From the NCBI GenBank assembly GCA_049578985.1, contig JBAUMZ010000127.1, positions 1 to 25,303 of the forward strand: a stretch of DNA of 25,303 nucleotides. The letters are read 5' to 3'. The DNA is from TH5896 sp049578985 (GTDB lineage Archaea > Thermoproteota > Nitrososphaeria > Nitrososphaerales > Nitrososphaeraceae). A program made the position numbers and the translations under genes. The notes under the pieces were generated by a model. The model ran no database searches and had not been told where the DNA came from. It saw only the letters and a program-made list of their open reading frames with translations. Shown piece after piece: positions 15,601-23,110 of the stretch. Each line of letters starts with the position of its first letter. Within the stretch, counting starts at the first letter, position 1.

Positions 15601-16172
15601 CATGGAATAGAGCTAAAGCAGCAGATATTACTTCCAAAATAGAGATCATAAAGAATAGAATTGGAAAAGAGGATCAATTTTTCAACTATATGTTTACACA
15701 TTTCACTGAATCATTAACAACAAATGTTCAACATAGTGCGTATTCTAGATTAAGTACTATGGATGAAAAGTTGCAGATGCAAATATCTACTGCAAGATTA
15801 ATTAATGCAGTCGATGAAGATGAAGTAGTATCAATGGTACTAACTACACATATCCTACCTGATATAATGGGCAACATGAGAGCCTACTCCTCTCAGACAT
15901 TTAGATGTAGTAAATGTGCAGAAAAATATCGTAGAATTCCATTGCGTGGTAATTGCCTTAGATGCGAAAATGAATTATTACAAACAGTAACAAGGGGTTC
16001 TGTTGAGAAATATCTCAATATTGCACATTATATGTGTAGAGAATTTAAGATTAATGATTATCTGCGTAATAGAGTAGAATCTCTAACAACCGAATTGAAA
16101 TTGATCTTTCGAGAGCAAAAGAAGGAACAATCTACACTGATTGAATTCATGAATAATAATAAAAATAATTAA
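12642..16172 (+). CDS. polC: DNA polymerase D large subunit DP2
   Basis: The 1176-residue catalytic subunit of PolD. The N-terminal domain contains GPIRSAGGTEAALTMLIAD (about 155-173). Four Cys pairs (675/678, 687/690, 700/703, 716/719) form two zinc sites before the catalytic region. The active-site motif RDCDGDADSIMLLLD carries the metal-binding aspartates Asp922 and Asp924. Another zinc ribbon follows (Cys1089/1092/1105/1108). The C-terminus ends with QSTLIEFM (1163-1170), a PCNA-interacting-peptide-like motif, then a short Asn/Lys tail. There is no intein at the active site and the gene is uninterrupted. Residues about 530-545 contain an Asn-rich insertion. It is probably co-transcribed with GGGP synthase and is convergent with glyA. 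Confidence 0.96.
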   Translation: MTITSDGITRLRNTRMPVYYMNYQQDILRKVEQIYELALKARKIGLDTSNTIESKVAYDLADRVAKMHDIDIASRLRTLLERTTKEKAALKIAEEIALGEYDAGDLRARLDNAVRVSLAVVTEGVTVAPLQGISNVQLKNNSDGSTYLSISFAGPIRSAGGTEAALTMLIADHARKVVGISEYIANSYDDETGRFVEELRTYEREVGNFQFKVLDEDVTKCIKSLPVELDGIDTDQIEVAGHRNMKRISTDRVRGGALRVMNDGIIGRSRKLLKLVEALDLDGWEWLKDLKGAVQTGDGDDAANHRMSEVITGRPVLSMPKRLGGFRLRYGRCYNTGFATIGIHPAVPVLLDHAIVVGTQIKMDVPGKASTIALVDDIDPPIVRLNDGSVLQVRTTEHALVVRPRVEKILYLGDILISYGDFLENNAELLPASYVEEAWIQELHSHLSNLSISNLQRSEINPQLIKLMSGSFKDIPNVKDAFRMSLILGIPLCPRYSFFWEHISVDEVLFLKENLLCSYIQDNNNNNASCSYFLIKNNFQLKDILERLGVYHLIVDEDHIKIDNPNQVYSLQRLLFSDSSILTERYGLQFYANNNIKSLNTIEFVSYISGIRLMPKFASSIAVRVGRPEKAAERKMKPPVHVLFPIGSKGGSTRDILKASKIKSSFFTEIANRFCNSCKFPSLGTKCTKCGSSTPIRNLCIVCREQILYNGNNNRCSRCGREGKPYSPVSFPLSKVIEQAQHKLGLKAAEPFKGVKALMSKNKSAELLEKGLLRQKHKLYAFKDGTIRFDATNEPLTHFKPVWIMTNIEKIKKLGYNKDYIDRDLTSSDQLIELLLQDIVIPLDCAEHLVNVAKFVDEELVKVYHLEPYYGISTIEDLIGHLIVGLAPHTSVGIIGRIIGFTKSQVCLASPIWHSAKRRDCDGDADSIMLLLDAFLNFSFDFLPDKIGGLMDAPLLIQPTVLPYEVQRQAHNMDISSIYPLEFYEATWNRAKAADITSKIEIIKNRIGKEDQFFNYMFTHFTESLTTNVQHSAYSRLSTMDEKLQMQISTARLINAVDEDEVVSMVLTTHILPDIMGNMRAYSSQTFRCSKCAEKYRRIPLRGNCLRCENELLQTVTRGSVEKYLNIAHYMCREFKINDYLRNRVESLTTELKLIFREQKKEQSTLIEFMNNNKNN

Positions 16173-16190
16173 AGACGATTGATTATTTTG

Positions 16191-16211
16191 ATATTATTAT
16201 TATTATTATTT
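16191..16211. repeat. ATT trinucleotide repeat between convergent genes
   Basis: Six to seven ATT/TTA units span the gap between DP2 and glyA and include the glyA stop codon. They give T-rich sequence on the plus strand that may end the DP2 transcript. Confidence 0.5.
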
Positions 16212-17531
16212 AGATCTATTAACTAGACTAATATATTCATATGCACCTGTTATATTATCGAATGTATAATGCACTTTCTGAAACTCTTTTCTAAAATTGG
16301 ATACGTCATTTGCAACAATAGTCTGGTCCTCCTTTTCAATCACTACTCGTTTTATAAAATGAGCGATATCTATCATTTGATCTTCTTTCATTCCTAGCCT
16401 AGTAACCTCCGGAACCCCGATCCTTATCCCGCTTGGATGCATATAATGTCTTCCCGCTTTAATGTCTCCAGGTAATAGTTGTCTATTCAGAATTATATTT
16501 GCATTCTCCAAATCTTTTTCAACGGTTCCTCCATCACCAAACTTTGAAACATCGACAGCAATTTGATGTGATTCGGTATATCCTCTCTTTTCTCCTAATA
16601 CTCCAAAACCTAAGCCTGCAAGCTGTTCTCCAAGTTTTTGAGCATTCGCGATTACCTGTGTAGCATACTCTTTTCCAAACTCTAGTGATTCAGCCAATGC
16701 AATTGCCTTCCCTGCGACATGGTGAAGATGGTGACTACTAGTATTACCAGGGAAGATTGCCTTTTTTATAGATTCTGCGTATTTCTCATACGAAACTATA
16801 ATCCCTCCTTGGGGACCCCATAAAGTTTTGTGTGAACTCATCGTCATTGTATCCACTCCTTCTCTCAATGGATCTTGAAATCTACCTCCGGCAATTAGAC
16901 CAGCCACATGAGCCCCATCGTAATTAATATGAATATTGTAATCATGCATAAAGTCAGCCAATTCCTTTATAGGATGAGGGAAAAGAAATAGACTGCCTCC
17001 AAACATTCCTAACTTTGGTGTCTTACCAGATCTAGCCATTTCTTCGATCTTTTTCTTTGTTGCATCTACATCAATGGTCATTTCTTCCTTTGAGAAAGGA
17101 TAATGCTCTATATTCAATCCATGTACCAAACCAGCAGTACCAGAATGTTCTTTCTTGCCATGTGAAATATGACCGCCAGTGGGTATAGATGCAGCAATCA
17201 TGTAGTCGCCTGGATCTGCAAATGCAGAATATATTGCAAGATTTGCTACTACTCCGGATGTTGCCCTACAGTCCGCAAATTCTGCACCAAAGACTCTCTT
17301 CGCTAAATCGTTACATATTATCTCTACTTGATCAATATACGTACAACCTGCATAGACTCTCTCGCCAGGCCATCCTTCCGCATATCTATTTCCGAAATCA
17401 GATATAATTGCCTCTCTTACTGCTGGACTCGGTATATTCTCACTAGCAATTAATGGGATAGAGTTGTTGAACCATTCATGATGCTTTCTTAATAAACTTA
17501 ATACTCTATCAAATAACTCATTTGCATTCAT
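16206..17531 (-). CDS. glyA: Serine hydroxymethyltransferase
   Basis: A 441-residue fold-type I PLP enzyme that interconverts serine and glycine and loads a C1 unit on the pterin cofactor. The PLP lysine is Lys235 in TMTMSSHKTLWGPQGG; Asp205 and His208 (YDGAHVAGLI) hold the ring. LIASENIPS (27-35) near the N-terminus and RYAEGWPGERVYAGC (49-63) match the substrate-binding region. The flap SIPTGGHISHG (115-125) is present. Trp238 stands where many homologues have Arg (KTLRGPRGG), and Gln241 replaces the second Arg. Length and order are normal for archaeal forms. ATG 17531 has a TATA-like ATTTTAAATT upstream. It is monocistronic. Confidence 0.95.
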   Translation of the reverse strand: MNANELFDRVLSLLRKHHEWFNNSIPLIASENIPSPAVREAIISDFGNRYAEGWPGERVYAGCTYIDQVEIICNDLAKRVFGAEFADCRATSGVVANLAIYSAFADPGDYMIAASIPTGGHISHGKKEHSGTAGLVHGLNIEHYPFSKEEMTIDVDATKKKIEEMARSGKTPKLGMFGGSLFLFPHPIKELADFMHDYNIHINYDGAHVAGLIAGGRFQDPLREGVDTMTMSSHKTLWGPQGGIIVSYEKYAESIKKAIFPGNTSSHHLHHVAGKAIALAESLEFGKEYATQVIANAQKLGEQLAGLGFGVLGEKRGYTESHQIAVDVSKFGDGGTVEKDLENANIILNRQLLPGDIKAGRHYMHPSGIRIGVPEVTRLGMKEDQMIDIAHFIKRVVIEKEDQTIVANDVSNFRKEFQKVHYTFDNITGAYEYISLVNRSK

Positions 17532-17715
17532 ATATTTACTATTTTCGTTTTCTGTCCTAATTTAAAATATTGCATAAACACACAAATAATTTGATCGATG
17601 ATACGGCAAGGGTTTTCTTGTGCTATTGCTTTCCATAGATAGTAATTCATTTAGTAGTTTTCCTTTACGTTTGTAGATGGAATTAATTTTTATTACTTTA
17701 ATCTATTAGTCCTGA

Positions 17716-17970
17716 TTAGAACATATTGATGCATTGGAAATAGCAATTGCTGCTTTGGCTTAGAATGTGGTGGTGAATTCCATCTACAGCCACCAGTAGG
17801 ACGCCATTTTGACCTATAATCTCTCCATTCAAATGTGTTAGTATAAAATCTGGAAACATTTTCTTTACTAGATAATAGCAATTCGAACCTTTACTAATAC
17901 CGATGTATACCGTACATGTCGTACCGAATAGCCTGACATATTTATGACTCAGAAAGATTTTCAACGACAT
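17716..17970 (-). pseudogene. Probable MoaD/ThiS-like remnant
   Basis: The 84-residue frame resembles MoaD-type ubiquitin-fold sulfur carriers. It begins MSLKIFLSHKYVRLFGTTCT (strand 1 and helix entry in MoaD), continues with LVKKMFPDF (helix), then NGEIIGQNGVLLVAVDGIHH (about 47-66), which corresponds to the segment ending N-V-x-I-L-V-N-G in the family. The required C-terminal D-G-D-x-V-x-x-F-P-P-V-G-G tail is missing in frame. A neighbouring frame reads KAAIAIS just where D-G-D-x-x-A-I-F is expected, suggesting a frameshift near 17760. Without the terminal Gly-Gly it could not act as a sulfur carrier. Family assignment is tentative. The remaining sequence of the 17532-18140 gap shows nothing else. 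Confidence 0.42.
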
Positions 17971-18143
17971 GCTATATGAATTATATTTACAAATTATCTG
18001 ATGTATTATGCACTAAATATATAAATAATCATTATCTTTACAAATACTTTCAAGAATAATCATACTTAGGATTAGATCTAAAATCATAGTATCATAACAA
18101 TAATTTAAAAAAGGATAAGTCTTGCTAGGCTTTCTGACAATCA

Positions 18144-18150
18144 TTTTATA
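18144..18150 (+). promoter_or_regulatory. TATA box of the DUF5679-type gene
   Basis: TTTTATA lies 32-38 bp before ATG 18182. Confidence 0.4.
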
Positions 18151-18181
18151 CACTACTTCTTTTATCTAGGCTCTTTACTGC

Positions 18182-18325
18182 ATGAATATGGAAGCATATT
18201 GCGTTAAGTGTAAGTCAAAAAGACTAATGAAAGATGAAAAAAAGGTCACAATGAAAAATGGTAAACCAGCTACCCAGGGCATTTGTACTACTTGCGGAAC
18301 TAAAATGTTTAGAATAGGTAAATGA
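18182..18325 (+). CDS. DUF5679-type small zinc-ribbon protein
   Basis: A 47-residue protein with two Cys pairs, C-V-K-C-K and C-T-T-C-G-T-K-M-F-R, separated by a basic hairpin (KVTMKNGKPATQG). This matches the short zinc-ribbon family DUF5679, widespread in archaea and some bacteria, of unknown function. A second in-frame ATG at 18188 (MEAYCVKC) would give the usual family start; the upstream one adds only two residues. The gene stands alone, with its own TATA box. It is too short for length-based detection. Confidence 0.85.
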   Translation: MNMEAYCVKCKSKRLMKDEKKVTMKNGKPATQGICTTCGTKMFRIGK

Positions 18326-18426
18326 TACAATATAATACAATACAATGTTTTTGCAATCTTATTCGATCGTAAATATCGTAAATATTATAATATTGTAAAT
18401 TAACTTTTCAATTTTTTAAGTTAAGT

Positions 18427-18441
18427 TGCCTTATTAAGGCA
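18427..18441. terminator. Small inverted repeat, possible hairpin
   Basis: TGCCTTA-T-TAAGGCA is a perfect 7-bp inverted repeat around one base, preceded by a T6 tract. It lies about 100 bp after the zinc-ribbon gene and before the 3' end of the convergent winged-helix gene. The 18326-18565 gap shows nothing else. Confidence 0.3.
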
Positions 18442-18565
18442 TATAATTATGGACTTTTGGATTATATGGTCAAAAAAGTGCTTAGAAATAGCCAGAGGAC
18501 AAAATTGAGCTGTACGGATTACTACTAGACCGAATCTAGCTTACCCCTTTCCTAATTATGATTAA

Positions 18566-18925
18566 TTAATTATGATTTTTATCATTGACTACAAAGTTCA
18601 TGTCGCTATCATTGCCATTACTACTACTGCTATTATGTTCTATTTTAATGTCCTTTTCAGTTACATCCATTGTTGTAAGTGGTGGTACTAATTCATACAT
18701 CTTGGTATAGATGTGTAGTAAACGCATTCCTTTTTCTGTTGTTCTATATGTCTGCTTCCCACCTTCATATTCAATAAGTCCATTATCCTGCAACATTGTA
18801 AGATATTCTCGGAGCTGAGCAAATGATAGAAATGCTTTGTACATTATTTTTGTCTTGTTTGCTCCTCCTCCATTTGCAGCCTCTAGGATCAGACCTACAA
18901 TTTCTGTTCTGCTTCTGTATTTCAT
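18566..18925 (-). CDS. Small winged-helix DNA-binding protein (paralogue B)
   Basis: The 119-residue paralogue of the protein at 4438. The winged helix occupies residues 4-75 and is nearly the same, with one extra Gly in the AANGGGANKTK loop (17-27) and differences mainly in the wing (LIEYEGGKQTYRTTEKGMRL). A 45-residue C-terminal extension is acidic and Ser/Asn-rich (EHNSSSSNGNDSDMNF). It starts with ATG, whereas the other copy starts with GTG. A TATA-like AAATATTTAT (18953-18962) lies about 28 bp upstream. Long identical nucleotide runs (25, 27 and 17 bp) in the 5' third suggest either a fairly recent duplication or strong conservation. It is probably a transcription regulator; targets unknown. 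Confidence 0.85.
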   Translation of the reverse strand: MKYRSRTEIVGLILEAANGGGANKTKIMYKAFLSFAQLREYLTMLQDNGLIEYEGGKQTYRTTEKGMRLLHIYTKMYELVPPLTTMDVTEKDIKIEHNSSSSNGNDSDMNFVVNDKNHN

Positions 18926-18962
18926 AATAGAATCAAATAGAACATGTAAACTAAATATTTAT

Positions 18963-19347
18963 GTGAACCTTCTATTATTACTGATAATTACATTAGTATG
19001 TATTTAATTAAAATATATAGCTGTTGCATCAATCATAATTATCTGATCTTAGAAGTGATCATTCTACTAGAAAAATAATATATCATCGATAATTATCATG
19101 CCATGTCCGTGCAGCTATAGAGCGATCTATAAGTAGCCAATGATATCACTAGTATAATGCTCTTTTGCTATGTGCAGAGGATTCTAAAACCAATTTTCTA
19201 GATTGCCTACACTCACTCAAATTTAGCGCTTCATTCCTAAAAATATCAGTTGTTATTAGTATAGAATAAGGAGTGATTATGAATCCTTCATACAATGTCT
19301 TTACCAATATAAGTGGTCAGATGACCTCATCGCCGAACATCGTAAAA
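18963..19347. other. Intergenic stretch without a supported gene
   Basis: AT-rich sequence with no recognisable RNA gene. It includes one TGATATCAC palindrome-like site (19141-19149), the only copy of the GTGATAT-type motif seen outside the origin-side cluster. A 25-codon frame from ATG 19279, preceded by AAGGAG (19268-19273), runs 9 bp into the 3' end of the Fic gene on the opposite strand; it is too short to call a gene. Confidence 0.4.
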
Positions 19348-20259
19348 TTAGTATAACCTCTCAAGATATTGATCATATTCTTTTACATATCTTTTCATAA
19401 GCCATTGGACAAATGTATTATCAATCTTCTTGACTTGAGACCTTTCCAGCGCTGTATAATATCTATTCCTACCTTCATATTTAATATCTAACATAGGATA
19501 ACCTTTTTTAGATAAAATAAAATTCATAATAAGTCTAGATATCCTCCCATTTCCATCTGAAAAAGGATGTATAGTCACAAACTTTAGGTGGGCTAACGCA
19601 GACAGCTCAACTGGGTGAATTTTGTTCTTATTTCTACTATACCATCTAAAAAAATCTTGAAGCATAGGATAAATTTCTACTGGAAGAGGTGGTTTAAACT
19701 CACTACCTGAGATACCTACTTGATATGTTCTTATTTTACCTGCAATATCTGATTTTGTTTGGTGAAATAATTCATAATGCCAATCTAAAACTAACGAATA
19801 AGATAAATCCACTTTTTCCTTCCTGCTATATTCTAGTATCTGATAGAATACTTTTTCATGTGCTCTGGCTTCTAGTACGTCTTCTTCTGGCCTCTCTTGC
19901 GATGGAGTTAGTCCTTTTTCTAATAAGTTGATCGTTTCTCTTAACGTAAGCTTTGATCCCTCTATTCTTTGTGTATTATATGTAAATCTAGCAGCAAACA
20001 TTTTTAGCTCTTTTATTCTAGAGGAAGAAGGTCTCTGTTTGATATCCTTGGAATATCTTTTTTTTATTTGATCAAGGAGGGGGTACCATTCTTCTTCATA
20101 GATGTTCCTTAAGAGATTTCGTTTTATTTCCTCTATATTACTAGGTATTTTTCTTCCCAAGTAGACTTGTTTTGTCTTAACCTTTGATCCTCTTCTTATT
20201 GCATGTTGAAGATAGTAGTATGTACCATTACCTTTCCTAGTTTTCTTTACATTGACCAT
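19348..20259 (-). CDS. Fic-domain protein, class II
   Basis: A 303-residue Fic protein, of a family that transfers AMP or other nucleotide moieties to target hydroxyls. The N-terminal 40 residues (MVNVKKTRKGNGTYYYLQH to VYLGRKIPSN) form a small basic domain common in archaeal Fic proteins. The inhibitory helix carries TQRIEG (96-101), matching the (S/T)xxxE(G/N) motif with inhibitory Glu100, upstream of the Fic core, which defines class II. The catalytic motif HPFSDGNGRISR (231-242) is complete, with His231 and the phosphate-binding Gly/Asn/Arg residues; the target-binding flap is around SGSEFKPPLP (184-193). A C-terminal helix follows. No antitoxin gene is adjacent, as expected with built-in inhibition. 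The promoter lies inside an inverted repeat. Confidence 0.92.
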   Translation of the reverse strand: MVNVKKTRKGNGTYYYLQHAIRRGSKVKTKQVYLGRKIPSNIEEIKRNLLRNIYEEEWYPLLDQIKKRYSKDIKQRPSSSRIKELKMFAARFTYNTQRIEGSKLTLRETINLLEKGLTPSQERPEEDVLEARAHEKVFYQILEYSRKEKVDLSYSLVLDWHYELFHQTKSDIAGKIRTYQVGISGSEFKPPLPVEIYPMLQDFFRWYSRNKNKIHPVELSALAHLKFVTIHPFSDGNGRISRLIMNFILSKKGYPMLDIKYEGRNRYYTALERSQVKKIDNTFVQWLMKRYVKEYDQYLERLY

Positions 20260-20277
20260 CTATCTGGATAAACTGAT

Positions 20278-20329
20278 TTACCCCTACATATTATATAAAT
20301 TTACCACATTTTTTTAAATGTAAGGGTAA
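20278..20329. promoter_or_regulatory. Inverted repeat around the Fic TATA box
   Basis: TTACCCCTACAT (20278-20289) and ATGTAAGGGTAA (20318-20329) are inverted with 11 of 12 matches. The 28-bp spacer contains the minus-strand TATA-like TTTATATAA of the Fic gene. The arrangement suggests an operator controlling fic. Confidence 0.5.
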
Positions 20330-20372
20330 TAACAATGATTAACTATCGAAAAGACGAGATCGATAATTCAAA

Positions 20373-20453
20373 ATGAAAAAGAAGAAAAACTTCTACGGCT
20401 TGATGATTGGGATTATATTCGTGCTTGGAGTAGAAGGAATATTTGATATATAA
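20373..20453 (+). CDS. Possible 26-residue membrane microprotein
   Basis: ATG 20373 opens a frame of MKKKKNFYGLMIGIIFVLGV followed by EGIFDI and TAA. Four lysines then a 14-residue hydrophobic segment form a typical single-span membrane peptide. It sits in the 208-bp gap between divergent fic and the 3' end of fen, on the strand opposite to both. There is no clear TATA box at the ideal distance. It may be chance. Confidence 0.3.
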   Translation: MKKKKNFYGLMIGIIFVLGVEGIFDI

Positions 20454-20467
20454 CTAGTCTACACAAA

Positions 20468-21490
20468 CTAGAACCAATTCTCTAGAGATTGATTGCGGCT
20501 TGATATTGATTTCTTTAGTCTGTCTAAAGCTACAGTCACTCGTTCCCTAGAGAAGTCTTTTTCTCCGCAAAGAAAATCTACTACATTACTGTAGTCGACA
20601 TCAGTATATTCAATATTATTGATCTTTGGAACTTCAGGGTTTAGAAATATGTCGCGAATATCCTGATAAGGAATCTGTACTATTTTATCTCTTATTTTAT
20701 CTATATTTTCTAATTTACCATATTCTCTAATCAACTTTAAAGCAGTCTTGGGACCTATTCCAGCTACACCTTCAGGATTAAAATCGGTACCTATTAAAAT
20801 TCCAATATCTACCAACTGTTCGTGAGTCAGTCCTATTTTGTCAAGTACGTCTACATGTTTGATAATTTCTGGTTGAATATCCAAATATAGATTTCTATTA
20901 GGTACTTTTCTCTTACCGCTAATAGTGAGATTGCGTACTAGTCTCTTCGCTCCAAATAATATTGAATCATAATCTTGACTAGCTGCACAAAAAGCGTTAT
21001 CAGATTTGGTCAAATAAGCAGCTGCTGCCTCTCCTTCTGATTGGGCTTGAACCACGGGTATTCCCAAAAGAGCGAGGATTATTTTTGATTCTTTTACCAT
21101 GGTCTGTGTTAAAACGGAAGTGGCTTGACCAAATTTCCTTGCGTCTTCAAATCTTCCTTTTGTTATCGCTTCCTGGTATTTTTCGACGGCTTCTTGCTTA
21201 ATACGTTTTCTTCTCTCGATTTCTTTTGATTTTAAATGATGAGGCTTACCATCGAAAACATATATCAATCTTAGATTTTCAGCTAGCAAATTTATGTTAC
21301 GATAAAATAAACCACTCAAATGGCTGGTTATATTTCCTTTATTATCCGTAAGTAATTCTCCAGTTTGACCCCTAATTGTGGAAAGAAATTGGTAAATGGT
21401 ATTATAGGCATCCACAGCAATTACTCTACTTGATAATTCCGTTGTAAAAATAGGTCTGGGTGATACAAGCAGTTTAAGATCTAAACCCAT
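20468..21490 (-). CDS. fen: Flap endonuclease FEN1
   Basis: A 340-residue structure-specific nuclease that removes 5' flaps during Okazaki fragment maturation and repair. The N-terminus starts MG, as in all FEN1. Metal-binding acidic residues are present: Asp27 (VDAYN), Asp80 (VFDGKP), Glu152 and Glu154 (SEGEA), Asp173 and Asp175 (SQDYDS), and Asp236 (GTDFN). The helix-hairpin-helix GVAGIGPKTALKLI (241-254) binds the downstream duplex. The helical clamp lies at about 85-130. The protein ends SRNQSLENWF, a PCNA-binding tail in which Asn333 stands at the usual Gln position. The gene is monocistronic, 4 kb from glyA and the PolD genes. Confidence 0.96.
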   Translation of the reverse strand: MGLDLKLLVSPRPIFTTELSSRVIAVDAYNTIYQFLSTIRGQTGELLTDNKGNITSHLSGLFYRNINLLAENLRLIYVFDGKPHHLKSKEIERRKRIKQEAVEKYQEAITKGRFEDARKFGQATSVLTQTMVKESKIILALLGIPVVQAQSEGEAAAAYLTKSDNAFCAASQDYDSILFGAKRLVRNLTISGKRKVPNRNLYLDIQPEIIKHVDVLDKIGLTHEQLVDIGILIGTDFNPEGVAGIGPKTALKLIREYGKLENIDKIRDKIVQIPYQDIRDIFLNPEVPKINNIEYTDVDYSNVVDFLCGEKDFSRERVTVALDRLKKSISSRNQSLENWF

Positions 21491-21706
21491 CTTTCTTAAA
21501 TTATGAGCAAGTAAGATTTACCTTTTTCTCTTTTCTTGATGATTAATTATGGTACATTTCCGAGCTATAATATGCAATATTAGAATGTTATTATCTTGTT
21601 TCAAATACTATATTATATACAAGTATAGATTAACACATGATATTGAAGCGTTCCCATATTAGAATTGTCAGACAAAGCCAAAAGAATTTAACATGTCAGG
21701 AAGAAA

Positions 21707-23106
21707 ATGCAGCAGCAACAAAGAATGACTCTCTTTGAACAAAAATTACAGCTAGCAACAGAAGGGCTTGAGCCACACTTTTTGGAACACCTGAAAACAA
21801 GGATTTCGCCAGATAACGCACTGATCATATCAAAATATGTTTTATCTATTAGGACAGAAATTAGTCTATCTAACAATTATCGACGTACTATCATATCGTC
21901 CTTGAAATTGCTTTCCGAGTTTTTGTGCAATAAACCATTTAAAGACGTGAGAAGAGAGGATGTATAAGAAAACACGATTCCGATGATATCCTGCATAAGT
22001 GGATAGGTAGTTACAATCTTAGATTAACATACTTCACCAGATTTTTCAAATGGCTGTACTATCAGGATATGGAACCCTCTAAAAGACCAAAACCACACGT
22101 AATTGAAAATATATCGCTATTAAAGAGGAAGGCAATCAATATACAAGCCCTCAGACTTGTGGACAGTAGAAGACGACCTTCTGTTTTTGAAATACTGCCC
22201 TTCAAAGAGGATAAGATGCTTTCATGCTATGTCAAGAGATACCAGTTGCAGACTGCACGAGCTACTCAAATTACATATTAAAGATATAATGTTCAAGAAT
22301 GAATCTACAGGGAATAGGCAATATGCAGAGATCCTAGTAAATGGGAAAACAGGTTCAAGACATACTCCATTGATTGATGCTCTTCCTTATATCAAGGACT
22401 ATGTCGACCATGAGCATCCTTGTCCTAGCAATCAAACTGCCATATTGTTTTGCGGATTTAAAAAGAGCCGAGGAAGATCAATTGGAGTAATTACTCTTTA
22501 TAAGATTTATGATAGATATAAAAAACAAATATTTCCAATGTTGCTTCAGGATCCGAATGTTGCAGAAGATGACAAGCTTAAAAAAAGATAAAGGAACTAT
22601 TGAAAAAGCCATGGAATCCATATATTAGAAGGCATAGTGCATTGACCCAAAAATCGTTATTCTTAAAGGAACATGTGTTCCGTATGCATGCTGGATGGAG
22701 CCTTCGGAGTCAGATGCACCTAAAGTATTTGCATTACTTTGGGAACGAGTCAAGCGATAGCATATTAGACGCGTATGGCATAATTACTAAGGATAAAGTT
22801 CAGTCTGATACCCTGAGATCAAAACAGTGTCCTAACTGTAGTGAACCTAATAAACCAGACTCAAAGTTCTGTGCCAAATGCAGGATGGTTTTAACGTATG
22901 ATGCTTATAGTGAAACTATTCAAGAACAGAAGGAGAAAGGAGATAAACTCAAGTATCTGGAAGAAAAATTTGATGTAATACAGTCGATGATGGAAAAACT
23001 TATCATAGGTCTTTCGAAGACAACCGATCAACAACAGTTTAATACAATAGCTCAATCAATGTTATCTTCAGGAATATTGAAAGCCAAGCCCTCACTACAG
23101 CATTAG
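21707..23106 (+). pseudogene. Frameshifted tyrosine recombinase (integrase)
   Basis: Pieces in two frames add up to one tyrosine recombinase with a zinc-ribbon tail. Piece 1 (21707-21967) is the N-terminal core-binding domain, ended by TAA 21965. Piece 2 (about 21990-22140, other frame) continues it (LRLTYFTRFFKWLYYQDMEP). Piece 3 (about 22140-22591) begins the catalytic domain, with Arg in TSCRLHELLKLHIKD and Lys in NGKTGSRHTPL, ending at a shift beside an A7 tract. Piece 4 (from about 22590 to 23106) holds RRHSALT, HAGWS and the nucleophile region KYLHYFGNES, then CPNC/CAKC and a coiled coil. At least three lesions separate the pieces, so no active enzyme is made. No tRNA or attachment repeat was found beside it. 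Confidence 0.85.
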
Positions 23107-23110
23107 GATT

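Noticed and set aside
16191..16211. ATT repeat considered as a CRISPR or tandem-repeat element
   Set aside because: Simple trinucleotide repeat without spacers; no CRISPR array was found anywhere in the window.
17532..18181. Intergenic region scanned for tRNA or attachment site
   Set aside because: No cloverleaf, CCA end or repeat matching the recombinase flanks could be recognised.
19279..19356. 25-codon frame with an AAGGAG sequence before its ATG
   Set aside because: Too short, overlaps the fic stop in antisense, and leaderless transcripts appear to dominate here.
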